From positions 1 through 64,000 of the forward strand of contig NZ_JOHR01000016.1 of the NCBI RefSeq assembly GCF_000719775.1: a stretch of 64,000 bases of DNA. Reading direction: 5' to 3'. This document shows positions 9,068 to 16,613 of this stretch, piece by piece. Positions within the stretch are counted from its first letter, which is position 1, and every line of letters starts with the position of its first letter. The notes beneath the pieces are model-generated. The model was given only the letters and a program-made list of their open reading frames with translations. It made no database searches and had not been told where the DNA came from. Position numbers and translations under genes: made by a program. This DNA comes from Streptomyces sp. NRRL F-5135 (GTDB lineage Bacteria > Actinomycetota > Actinomycetes > Streptomycetales > Streptomycetaceae).

Positions 9068-10311
9068 GCCCGGCGCGCACAGCACGGCACGACGACCGCC
9101 GTCGTACGTTCCCCGCCCTGCCGCCCCGGCCGGAGCCGGACGACGACTTCGCCGCCACCTGGTGGGGCAACGCCTGGGTGGAGTCCATGGAGGACACCGC
9201 GCTGGACCCGGCGCGCCTCCAGCGGGGCCGCGCCTACGCCGGCCGCGGCCGGGTCGACGCGATCACCGTCACGCCCGGCCGGGTCGTGGCGTACGTCCAC
9301 GGTTCCAGACCGCGCCCGTACCGCACGGAGATCCGGCTGCGCACGCTGGTCGAGGACGACTGGGAGGACCTCCTCGACGCGGCGGCCGCCCGCCCCGACC
9401 ACATCGCCGCCCTGCTCGACAAGGAGATGCCGCACAGTTTGGCCGCCGCCGCCGACCTGCTGCCTGCCGCGGGCGATCTGACCCCCGACTGCTCCTGCCC
9501 CGACGACGGCTACCCCTGCAAACACGCCGCCGCCCTCTGCTACCAGACGGCCAGGCTCCTGGACGAGGACCCCTTCGTCCTGTTTCTGATCCGGGGCCGG
9601 GGCGAGAGCGCGGTCCTCGCCGATCTGACCAGGCGCAACGCCGCGCGCTCCGCCGCCGAACGGCCCCCGGAGCCACCGCCGATGCCGTCCGTCGAGGCGC
9701 GTACCGCCCTGGCGCCGAGGGCGCTGCCCGCGTTGCCGCCGCCGTTCCCCGCGCCGGCGCGGCCCGGCCGCCCGCCCGTCTACCCGCAGGCGCCCGGCGC
9801 GCCCGACCCGATGGCGCTGGACCTCCTGGCCACGGAAGCCGCGTCCCGGGCGCATACGTTCCTCACCACCGGCCTCGACCCGGTCGGCGCGCTCACCCCC
9901 TGGCAGGACGCGGTCCGGCTGGCCGCCGCCCATCCCGGATCCGGACTCACCGCCTCCACCCGCGCCCTCTACCGCGACCTGGCCGGCGCCCTCGACCGCA
10001 CGCCCACCGATCTGGCGCGCGCCGTCGCGGCCTGGCGCCAGGGCGGCCTTGCCGGACTCGCGGTCCTGGAAGAGCCCTGGGACCCGCCCGCCGGCCCCTT
10101 CGACCGGGCCCGGCCCGCCCTGGCGGCAGCCGGCTTCCCGGGCTTCCGTCCCTGGCGCAACCGGCTCTCCGCCTCCACCCTCCAATTGCGCTTCGGCCGC
10201 GACGGCGTCTGGTACGGGTACGAGTCCGACCGCGACCGCGAGGACTGGTGGCCGCGCGGGACCCCGGACACCGATCCCGTGGGCGCGCTCACGGCCCTGC
10301 TGGGGAGGTGA
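9064..10311 (+). CDS. SWIM zinc finger protein
   Basis: A 415-residue protein with a SWIM zinc finger, CSCPDDGYPCKH (about residues 143-155; CxCxnCxH), a domain that binds DNA or protein. The ATGA overlap with the SNF2 gene shows translational coupling, and SNF2-SWIM gene pairs are common in actinobacteria, so it is likely the DNA- or partner-recognition subunit of the helicase. The region around 200-265 is a proline-rich linker; the C-terminal part (about 265-415) has no motif I recognise. Confidence 0.88.
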   Translation: MSPARTARHDDRRRTFPALPPRPEPDDDFAATWWGNAWVESMEDTALDPARLQRGRAYAGRGRVDAITVTPGRVVAYVHGSRPRPYRTEIRLRTLVEDDWEDLLDAAAARPDHIAALLDKEMPHSLAAAADLLPAAGDLTPDCSCPDDGYPCKHAAALCYQTARLLDEDPFVLFLIRGRGESAVLADLTRRNAARSAAERPPEPPPMPSVEARTALAPRALPALPPPFPAPARPGRPPVYPQAPGAPDPMALDLLATEAASRAHTFLTTGLDPVGALTPWQDAVRLAAAHPGSGLTASTRALYRDLAGALDRTPTDLARAVAAWRQGGLAGLAVLEEPWDPPAGPFDRARPALAAAGFPGFRPWRNRLSASTLQLRFGRDGVWYGYESDRDREDWWPRGTPDTDPVGALTALLGR

Positions 10312-10357
10312 CCGATAGGCTCTGTTCTTCCAACGATCAGCGGTCGAAGGGGGCCCG

Positions 10358-12982
10358 GTGGAAGCCGAGTTGGTGGCGCTGGCGACGGCGGGCGCGACGG
10401 CGCTCGTCCAGCAGATGGCGACGGACGGCTGGGCCGGGGCGCGTGAGAGGATGACGCGGTTCCTCGCCAGGCGCGGGGCGGCGAGCCCGGAGTCGATCGA
10501 GTCCGACCTGGAGACGGCACAGGGCGAACTGACCGCGGCGCGACGGGAGGACGACGAGGAGACGGCCGAAGGGCTGCAGGCCGAGTGGCGGAACCGGCTG
10601 CGCCGCGCGCTGCGCGCCGACCCGGCGGCCGCCGGTGAACTGAGCGCTCTGCTGGCCGAGTTGGATCATGGCCCCGACGACGACCCGGCCGGCCGGGCCC
10701 CGAGCGGCCCCACCGGCCCCCGCATCGGCACGGCGTTCGGCGGTGAGGTACGTGCGCGGTCGGCCGTCCAGGCGGGGGAGATCGGCAGCCTCACCCAGCA
10801 CCTGCACTTCCACGGTTCCCCCGACGCGTACGGCCCCGACGGTCTCGCGGAGCCGGTCGGCCCGGCCGGCCGGGGCGGCCCGGCGCCGGGCGGCGCGACC
10901 GCCGGGCGGACCGGGCTCGCCGGGCGGACCGGGCTCGCCGGGGCGGTCGCCGTTCTGGAACATCAACTTCCGCTGGAGGAGGAGCCGTTCGAGAACAGGG
11001 ACACGGAGCGCGAGGCGGTCCTGCGCACCCTTGAGGAGAGGCAGCGGTCGAGTCCGCCGGCCCGCCCGCTGACGGTCGTGTTCAGCGGGGTGAGCGGCAT
11101 CGGCAAGACCGCCCTGGCCGTCCGGCTCGCCCATGAGCTCAAGCCCCGTTACCGGACCCGCTACGTCGACCTCGACGAATGGCGGACGGCCGGCTCCCTC
11201 GACCTCGCCGCCGTACTGAAACACCTGCTGAGCCGGCTCGGGGTGGCCGAGAGCTGGATCCCCGCGGAGTACCGGCGGCTGGTGCGGCTGTACGAGGAGA
11301 GGACCCAGGGAGCCCGCCTGGCGCTGGTCCTCGACAACGCCTGGTCCGCCGACGAGATCACCACTCTGCTGCCGGTCTCGGCCGAATCGGTCGTGCTGAT
11401 CGCGGCCCGGGAGCGGCTGCCCGCCCTGGAGGCGCGCGGCGCCCTCGGGCTCGCACTGGGGCCGCTCTCCCACGAGCACGGCATGGAGCTGCTCCGCAGG
11501 ATCACCGCCCCCGTGCGGCCCGACGAGCCGGACCGGTCGCTGACCAGGCTCGCCCGGGTCTGCGACGGGTTCCCCGTCGCACTGCGGGCGGCCGGGACAC
11601 TGCTGTACGAGCGCCCGGGACGGCGTGCGGAGCGGCTGGCGGCGGACCTGGCCGCGCAGCTCGAAGAGAGGGGACTGCCCGTGGTGGAAGCGGTGTGGAA
11701 CGCCACCTACGGCGGGCTCGCCGCGCCCGCCGCCCGGCTCTACCGGCTGTTGCCGGACCATCCGGGCTACGACATCACGCCCGAGGCCGCCGCCGCGCTG
11801 ATCGGGACCGACGTGGACGAGGCGGCCGACGCGCTCGACGACCTGACGGCCGCCGGGCTGCTGTCCCCGTCCCCCTCGCCGCCACGCGGGCCCGGACGGT
11901 CGGTCCTGCGGGGCCTGCTGCGCGCGCACGCCGCTCGCTGCGCGGCCCGGCACGGGGATCCGGCCGAGCCGCGGGAGGGGCTGCGCCGGCTCCTCGTCTG
12001 GTACCGCAGGCAGGCCGAGCGGGCCGACCGGGCGATCGCCGAGGGCAGGCTGCGCCGGGCCGAGCCGGTCCCGGAGCAGCCGTACGGTGCGGACGTGTCG
12101 TTCGACTCGTATGTGCCGTTCGAGTCCCGGACGTCCGGGCCGGCGCCCGAGGCGCCCGGGGCAGCCGCGCGACGCTGGCTCGACACGGAACGCAAGGCGC
12201 TGTACGGATTCGTGCGCATCGCGGTCGAGCTGGGTGAGGACGACCACGCGTGGGCGCTGTGCGAGGCGTTGTGGAAGCACTACGAGGACCAGCACAACCA
12301 CGACGACGCGATCAGGGCGTTCGAGGTCGGCCGGGACGCTGCGCTGCGCTGCGAACGGCCCGACGCGCTGATCCGGATGCGCTGCCAACTGGCGCAGGCG
12401 CTCTGGAAGACGGGCCGGGCGCACGAGGCGGACCAGGAGACCGAGCGGGCCGTGCGGTCGGCGGAGTCGGTCGAGGCCGGTACGGTCCTGCACGCGTCGG
12501 CCCTGGAGTTCCGCGGGAAGTTCCTCGCCTGGCGCGGTGAGCCGGACGGGGCCGTCGAGTACTTCGAGCGGTCACGCGCCATCCACCGTGCGCGGGGCAA
12601 CGCGTACGGTGTCCTGCTCCTGGGTTTCCTGCTCGGCAGGAGCCTGCGGGCAGCGGGCAGGCCGGCCGAGGCCGAGCCGGAGATGGTGGCCACGTGCAGG
12701 CTGGCCCGCGAGCTGCGGCACGACCGGATGGCCGCACGGGCGACGGCCGAGCTGGGCCGTGTTCACCGGGCGGCGGGCGACGTGGACCGCGCAGTCACCG
12801 TGCTGGGCGAGGCGCTCGCCCTCGAGGCGCGGCGCGGCTCCACGTACGACGAGGCGGCGCTGCACGAGGAACTGGCGGACCTCGCCGAAGAGCGGGACGA
12901 CAGGGCGACGGCGCGGGAGCACCGCACCCGTGCCCGTGAACTGCGGCAGAGCGCGGGCGTGGCGGCGGCACCCGACGCCTGA
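10358..12982 (+). CDS. STAND NTPase (NB-ARC plus TPR)
   Basis: An 874-residue signal-transduction ATPase. Residues 1-100 form a small helical N-terminal region, followed by a linker with QAGEIGSLTQHLHFHG. The NB-ARC NTPase has Walker A SGVSGIGKTALAV (about 244-256) and Walker B ALVLDNAW (about 322-329), then a winged-helix-like part and helical TPR repeats (about 620-860). Such proteins act as ligand-gated switches; some are phage-defence sensors and others transcription activators such as AfsR, but no DNA-binding domain is visible here. GTG 10358 has GAAGGGGG upstream. The ligand and output are unknown. Confidence 0.85.
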   Translation: MEAELVALATAGATALVQQMATDGWAGARERMTRFLARRGAASPESIESDLETAQGELTAARREDDEETAEGLQAEWRNRLRRALRADPAAAGELSALLAELDHGPDDDPAGRAPSGPTGPRIGTAFGGEVRARSAVQAGEIGSLTQHLHFHGSPDAYGPDGLAEPVGPAGRGGPAPGGATAGRTGLAGRTGLAGAVAVLEHQLPLEEEPFENRDTEREAVLRTLEERQRSSPPARPLTVVFSGVSGIGKTALAVRLAHELKPRYRTRYVDLDEWRTAGSLDLAAVLKHLLSRLGVAESWIPAEYRRLVRLYEERTQGARLALVLDNAWSADEITTLLPVSAESVVLIAARERLPALEARGALGLALGPLSHEHGMELLRRITAPVRPDEPDRSLTRLARVCDGFPVALRAAGTLLYERPGRRAERLAADLAAQLEERGLPVVEAVWNATYGGLAAPAARLYRLLPDHPGYDITPEAAAALIGTDVDEAADALDDLTAAGLLSPSPSPPRGPGRSVLRGLLRAHAARCAARHGDPAEPREGLRRLLVWYRRQAERADRAIAEGRLRRAEPVPEQPYGADVSFDSYVPFESRTSGPAPEAPGAAARRWLDTERKALYGFVRIAVELGEDDHAWALCEALWKHYEDQHNHDDAIRAFEVGRDAALRCERPDALIRMRCQLAQALWKTGRAHEADQETERAVRSAESVEAGTVLHASALEFRGKFLAWRGEPDGAVEYFERSRAIHRARGNAYGVLLLGFLLGRSLRAAGRPAEAEPEMVATCRLARELRHDRMAARATAELGRVHRAAGDVDRAVTVLGEALALEARRGSTYDEAALHEELADLAEERDDRATAREHRTRARELRQSAGVAAAPDA
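10903..10938 (+). repeat. Two tandem 18-bp repeats in the STAND gene linker
   Basis: CGGGCGGACCGGGCTCGC occurs twice without mismatch (10903-10920 and 10921-10938), encoding GRTGLA twice in the linker before the NTPase. The unit is a multiple of three, so copy number changes keep the frame. Confidence 0.9.
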
Positions 12983-13117
12983 GCCCCGGTTCGCGGTCCG
13001 TGGGCCACGGCGAGCGTCCCCGCGGCGCCGGGAGGTCCGGGCCGGCCTGCCGCCGGGCGGAGCGCGGACCGGTACCGGCGGACCGGTACGGGCCGTTCCG
13101 GACCCTGGCGCGGTCGG

Positions 13118-14767
13118 TCACAGCTCGGCGTGCGTCTCCGTCTCGGTCGCGTACGCCAGCAGGACGGTCGTCCGTCGGCCGCCCACCAGGCAGTCGAGGG
13201 AGACGGGCAGCGCCGGGCTCTCGTTCGCCTCCAGCCAGGCGTGGACACAGGACAGCACGGCGGCGGGATCGGGACGGACCCACGGCTCAGGGGACGCGTG
13301 GGCCGCGAGCCGTACGGACAGCGCGTCCCGGTGCCCCGCACGCCTGAGCACACCGTGGTCGTGGGTGAGGACGGCCGCCGCCGTACGGCAGCCCGGGTAT
13401 TCCTCCAGGGCGTACGTCGTCCAGCCGCCCGCCGTCCACACGGCGTCTCTTGCGTGCGGCTCCGGGCCGGTGGCGGGCCGCGCGCGGCGGACGAGCAGCC
13501 CGGCGGCACGGGTCTCGTTCACGGACGAGAATCCGTACTCGGCGACCGTGTGGCCGCCGTGCGGACCGCGGGACAGGGGGTACCGCGCGACCGAGACCGT
13601 GGTGCCGCGCACCTCGGTGAGCGCCGCGAGCGCCGTCGGCCGCTCGCCGGTGACGCGGGGCAGGGGCAGGGGCCGGGCGGTGACGGCGCCGGCCGGCGGT
13701 TCGAGGCCGAGCAGCCGGTAACAGTGGGCCCGCAGACGCTCCAGGGCCCGGTCCCGCTCGGCGAAGGCCGCGTCCGCCACAGCCCGGGTGTCACCGGGCC
13801 GGTATGCCGCGACGGCGGCGTCGACCTGCCTGTCGAGCGCCGCGTCGGCCGTCAGCCGCGGCACGTGCGCCAGAAGGCCGGCCATCGGGCTGGCGGGGAC
13901 CAGCTCCGTGCCGCCCTCGTAGCAGCCCATCAGGGGCCGGTCCAGCGCCGCCGCGTACAGGGCGGCGGACCCGTGGTCCGTCAGGACGCAGTCCGCCGCT
14001 GTGAGGACCGCGGCCCACTCCTCGTACGGCCGGGGGAGCAGCAGCCCGGCGTCCAGCGCGGGACGGAGCCGTCGGCGCAGCTCGAACGCGCCGAGCTCGC
14101 TGTGGACGTTGGGGTGGACGACGAGCGCCACCTGGTAGGCGTCGTAAGGGAGTTCCGCGGTCAGCCGCGCCGGCAGCCCGGGCCGGCGGACCATCAGCGA
14201 TTCCGGCCCCCAGGTCGACACCACGGCCACGAGCCGCCGCCCGCCGGTGCGCAACGCGTCGCGGTAGCGCTCCCGGAGTCCGCGGGACGCCAGCATCCGG
14301 TCCAGCGTCGGATCCCCGACGACCCTCGCCCGGGCCGCCACGGCCCGTGACCCGCGTGCCAGCCGGGTCAGTTGGCCGGGGTGGGCGAGCGCGTGCAGCG
14401 CGGCCAGCGGCTCGCCGTCGCGCAGGAGCTGTCGGGGATGCAGACCGGACGCGGAGTCGTCGTCGGAGGCGTCGGGCAGCCGCTTGTTGAACCCGGCGCC
14501 GTGCGGCAGCAGCACGAGCGGACCGCGCAGCTCGCGCAGCGGGCCGTTGGGACTGGCCGCGACGACCAGCGCGTGCTCGGTGCGTACGGCGGTGGACCAG
14601 GGAATCGTCCGGGCACCGGCCTCGTCGAGCGCGGCAAGGGCGTCGGTGCCGAAGTCGGATCCGGGGACGAGCGTGAAGACCGGCCGGACCCGGTCGTCAC
14701 CGGAGAAGACGGGGAGGGTGTCGAGGAGCCGGTTCAGCGCGGTCGCCGAGCGTACGGCGTACAGCAC
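13118..14767 (-). CDS. CDP-glycerol-phosphotransferase-like protein (GT-B fold)
   Basis: A 549-residue protein of uncertain function. It begins VLYAVRSATALNRLLD and carries a GT-B-like arrangement: an N-terminal Rossmann half, then HPNVHSELGAFELRRRL and YEEWAAVLTAADCVLTDHGSAALYAAALDRPLM (about residues 240-310), which resembles the acceptor/nucleotide region of CDP-glycerol glycerophosphotransferases and UDP-GlcNAc 2-epimerases. I chose GTG 14767 because GGAG sits 6 nt upstream and homologous-looking sequence starts there. An in-frame ATG at 14869 would add 34 residues made only of the translated heptamer repeat. No other wall-polymer genes are adjacent. Confidence 0.62.
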   Translation of the reverse strand: MLYAVRSATALNRLLDTLPVFSGDDRVRPVFTLVPGSDFGTDALAALDEAGARTIPWSTAVRTEHALVVAASPNGPLRELRGPLVLLPHGAGFNKRLPDASDDDSASGLHPRQLLRDGEPLAALHALAHPGQLTRLARGSRAVAARARVVGDPTLDRMLASRGLRERYRDALRTGGRRLVAVVSTWGPESLMVRRPGLPARLTAELPYDAYQVALVVHPNVHSELGAFELRRRLRPALDAGLLLPRPYEEWAAVLTAADCVLTDHGSAALYAAALDRPLMGCYEGGTELVPASPMAGLLAHVPRLTADAALDRQVDAAVAAYRPGDTRAVADAAFAERDRALERLRAHCYRLLGLEPPAGAVTARPLPLPRVTGERPTALAALTEVRGTTVSVARYPLSRGPHGGHTVAEYGFSSVNETRAAGLLVRRARPATGPEPHARDAVWTAGGWTTYALEEYPGCRTAAAVLTHDHGVLRRAGHRDALSVRLAAHASPEPWVRPDPAAVLSCVHAWLEANESPALPVSLDCLVGGRRTTVLLAYATETETHAEL

Positions 14768-14775
14768 GGAAAGCT

Positions 14776-14866
14776 CCGCTGCCCGCTGCCCGCTGCCCGC
14801 TGCCCGCTGCCCGCTGCCCGCTGCCCGCTGCCCGCTGCCCGCTGCCCGCTGCCCGCTGCCCGCTGC
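14776..14866 (-). repeat. 13 perfect copies of a 7-bp tandem repeat in a gene leader
   Basis: The unit CCGCTGC (plus strand) is repeated 13 times without mismatch over 91 bases. On the minus strand, the sense strand of the adjacent gene, this gives GGG tracts every 7 nt with CAGC spacers. It ends directly at the GGAG ribosome binding site of the gene starting at 14767. Gain or loss of one unit shifts the reading frame from the upstream ATG at 14869. Confidence 0.97.
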
Positions 14867-14880
14867 CATCGCAATGGTTT

Positions 14881-14886
14881 ATTCTA
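14881..14886 (-). promoter_or_regulatory. Candidate -10 element upstream of the heptamer repeat
   Basis: Read on the minus strand this is TAGAAT, a good -10 match, 11 nt before the ATG at 14869. Transcription would start just before that ATG and place the whole repeat in the mRNA leader. No convincing -35 is visible. Confidence 0.4.
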
Positions 14887-15082
14887 CGCCGCTCCGTGTG
14901 GCCGGATGCGCTCTTTCCCTCGCCCGCGCCGTCGCCCGCTCCGGGAGCGGCGGACTCGTTCGGTGGCTCCGGCGGCATGGGGACGATCGTACGCGGATGC
15001 CCGGCGTACGCGGACGGCCGCACCGGCGAGCACGGGTGGCGGGGCGGGCCCGGCGTACGCCGGTTGCTCCCTGTTCCCGGTG

Positions 15083-15135
15083 CCCTTCCCCGCCCGGCCC
15101 GTACGGAGGACAGGGCAGGGAAGGGCGGGGAAGGG
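15083..15135 (-). terminator. Inverted repeat downstream of the S1 protease gene
   Basis: CCCTTCCCCGCCC (15083-15095) and GGGCGGGGAAGGG (15123-15135) form a perfect 13-bp stem with a 27-nt loop, 19 bases after the protease stop. There is no T tract, as is common for Streptomyces terminators. Confidence 0.5.
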
Positions 15136-15153
15136 CGGGGCCGGACGGCCGGA

Positions 15154-16299
15154 TCAGGCGGTGTGCAGCCGCAGTCCGTACCGGTTGAGGATCTCGTTGA
15201 TCGGCTGGTAGAAGGTCGTCCCGCCGGTGGTGCAGTTGCCCGAGGCACCCGAGGTGACGCCCTGGGCCTGGTCACCGCTGATGTAGGCGCCGCCGGAGTC
15301 CCCGGGCTCGGCGCAGGCGCTGGTCTGGGTCAGCTGGTAGACGAGTTGACCGTTGCCGTAGTTGACCGTCACGTTCTTGCCCTGGACGACACCGCAGCGC
15401 CAGTGCGTCGTGGAGCCGGAGCGGCAGATCGAGGCGCCGACCGGAGCCTCGTTGGAGCCGCGGACCAGAGCGTCGGGGACGGTGCCCCAGCCCAGGACCA
15501 CCGGGACCGTCCACCAGCCGCTGCCGACGTTGACCCAGGCGTAGTCGTTCTCGGGGAAGGACGACCCCTGGAAGTTGCCGATGTAGGTGTTGTCCCAGCC
15601 CCGCACCGAGGCGCCGACCGAGCCGCAGTGGCCGGCGGTGACGAAGCCGCCCTGGACGGAGAAGCCGATGGAGCAGCGCACGTTCCCCGTGTAGTACGGG
15701 TCGCCGCCGACGGTGCCCGCGGCCGTGGTACGGATCGGGGCGGCGATCTCCTGGACGGTCACCGGGCCGGCCTCGCGGGCCTTGGCGACGAAGGCCTGGA
15801 CGTCCTTGTCGTTCTTCTGGGCGGTGACGACGCTCACGACGACGCGGTTGGACGTGGGGTCGACGCCCCAGCTGCTGACGCCGTCCGGCGCCGTGAGGCC
15901 GTCGATGCGCTTCTTGGCCGCGTCGAGCCGGCTCGCGCTGTACTCGACCAGGCGGACGGTCGCGCCCGTGGCCCGGACGGCGTCGGCCTTCGCGCGGTCG
16001 GTGACGGCGACGGTCAGCTTGCCGCTGTCCGAACTGATCCAGGAACCGCCGTACGAGGAACCGGCGGCGCGCCGCGCCTTGCCTTCGACGGCGGTGGCCG
16101 TCTTCTCGGTGGCCAGCCGGGCCTCGGCCTGACTCGGCGTGAGCCCGAGGTCCTTCTGCATGGCGGTGAGCATGGCGGCGGAGGCCGGCTCTTCAGGAGC
16201 GGGCGAGGCGGCGGTGGCGGGGGCGAGGCCGGCGGTCGCCCAGGTGCCGAGGAGGAGGAGCGCGGACAGGCCGGTGCGTATCACGGTCGAGCGTCTCAA
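15154..16299 (-). CDS. Secreted S1-family serine protease (streptogrisin-like)
   Basis: A 381-residue preproenzyme exported to the medium. A basic start and hydrophobic segment (about 7-30) form the signal peptide; MQKDLGLTPSQAEARL and the following region are an alpha-lytic-protease-type propeptide. The mature chymotrypsin fold starts near residue 190, with the catalytic triad His224 (TAGHC), Asp252 (END) and Ser335 (GDSGG). Cys residues 209/225, 292/302 and 329/356 probably form disulfides. I prefer the TTG at 16299 because AAGAAGGG lies 8 nt upstream; the in-frame ATG at 16326 has no ribosome binding site. A palindrome and a good promoter lie just upstream. Confidence 0.9.
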   Translation of the reverse strand: MRRSTVIRTGLSALLLLGTWATAGLAPATAASPAPEEPASAAMLTAMQKDLGLTPSQAEARLATEKTATAVEGKARRAAGSSYGGSWISSDSGKLTVAVTDRAKADAVRATGATVRLVEYSASRLDAAKKRIDGLTAPDGVSSWGVDPTSNRVVVSVVTAQKNDKDVQAFVAKAREAGPVTVQEIAAPIRTTAAGTVGGDPYYTGNVRCSIGFSVQGGFVTAGHCGSVGASVRGWDNTYIGNFQGSSFPENDYAWVNVGSGWWTVPVVLGWGTVPDALVRGSNEAPVGASICRSGSTTHWRCGVVQGKNVTVNYGNGQLVYQLTQTSACAEPGDSGGAYISGDQAQGVTSGASGNCTTGGTTFYQPINEILNRYGLRLHTA

Positions 16300-16350
16300 G
16301 GGGGTGGCCCTTCTTTGTTCCAGCATGTGGGGGTGGAACGACAAGCGCCT

Positions 16351-16362
16351 GAGAGCGCTCTC
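16351..16362 (-). promoter_or_regulatory. Candidate LacI-family operator
   Basis: GAGAGCGCTCTC is a perfect 12-bp palindrome with the AGCGCT core of LacI-family sites such as the CebR box of Streptomyces. It lies about 10-20 nt downstream of the predicted transcription start of the protease gene, a typical repressor position. Confidence 0.4.
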
Positions 16363-16378
16363 TGGCGCTGACAGCGGG

Positions 16379-16407
16379 AGCGTAGCGACAAGAGATTGAC
16401 AGGTCCA
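16379..16407 (-). promoter_or_regulatory. Promoter of the S1 protease gene
   Basis: On the minus strand, TGGACC (16407-16402) is followed after exactly 17 nt by TACGCT (16384-16379). Both hexamers and the spacing fit a vegetative sigma factor promoter; the start would be near 16372. Confidence 0.5.
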
Positions 16408-16600
16408 GACCACGAACGCCCCGGAGCTCGGCCGGTTTCGAGCGGCGTCGGCGGCCTCGGCCACCGCGGAACGGCGGCGCTCTCGGGTGGTTGACCCCGT
16501 TTCGGCCCGCGTTCGTACCGCTTCTCCAGGCGGTCGGCTCCGCTCGCGTGCGCGTCACCTCGGCCATCACGCGTCAACCGCCGCCCGCCGTCGCGCTGTT
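16408..16600. other. Divergent region between protease and P450 genes
   Basis: The gap between the two coding regions is 314 bases (16300-16613). The protease promoter and operator occupy the left end and the P450 -10 element the right end. The middle holds no open reading frame or repeat that I can support. Confidence 0.5.
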
Positions 16601-16606
16601 TAGGGT
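16601..16606 (+). promoter_or_regulatory. -10 element of a likely leaderless P450 transcript
   Basis: TAGGGT ends exactly 7 nt before the P450 ATG (16614), the spacing expected when the start codon is the first transcribed triplet. The GGAG between them is only 3 nt from the ATG, too close for a normal ribosome binding site. Confidence 0.5.
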
Positions 16607-16613
16607 GGAGTCC

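Larger units (their letters stand above)
14870..15153. other. Gene-free region between two minus-strand genes
   Basis: With the repeat, the gap between the genes at 14767 and 15154 is 386 bases. It holds the candidate -10 at 14881, the terminator-like inverted repeat at 15083-15135, and several GTACGC-rich stretches. I see no coding potential on either strand. Confidence 0.5.

Noticed and set aside
14776..14866. CRISPR-like array
   Set aside because: The 7-bp units are contiguous with no spacers and no cas genes are present; it is a simple tandem repeat.
14767..14869. Translated heptamer repeat (AAGSGQR units) as a true N-terminal domain
   Set aside because: There is no ribosome binding site before ATG 14869, while GTG 14767 has a good one, and family-like sequence begins only after the repeat. 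It is kept as a possible alternative in the findings.
15154..16464. Long N-terminal extension of the S1 protease
   Set aside because: Residues upstream of 16299 run through the promoter and operator, lack a ribosome binding site and would put 55 residues before the signal peptide.
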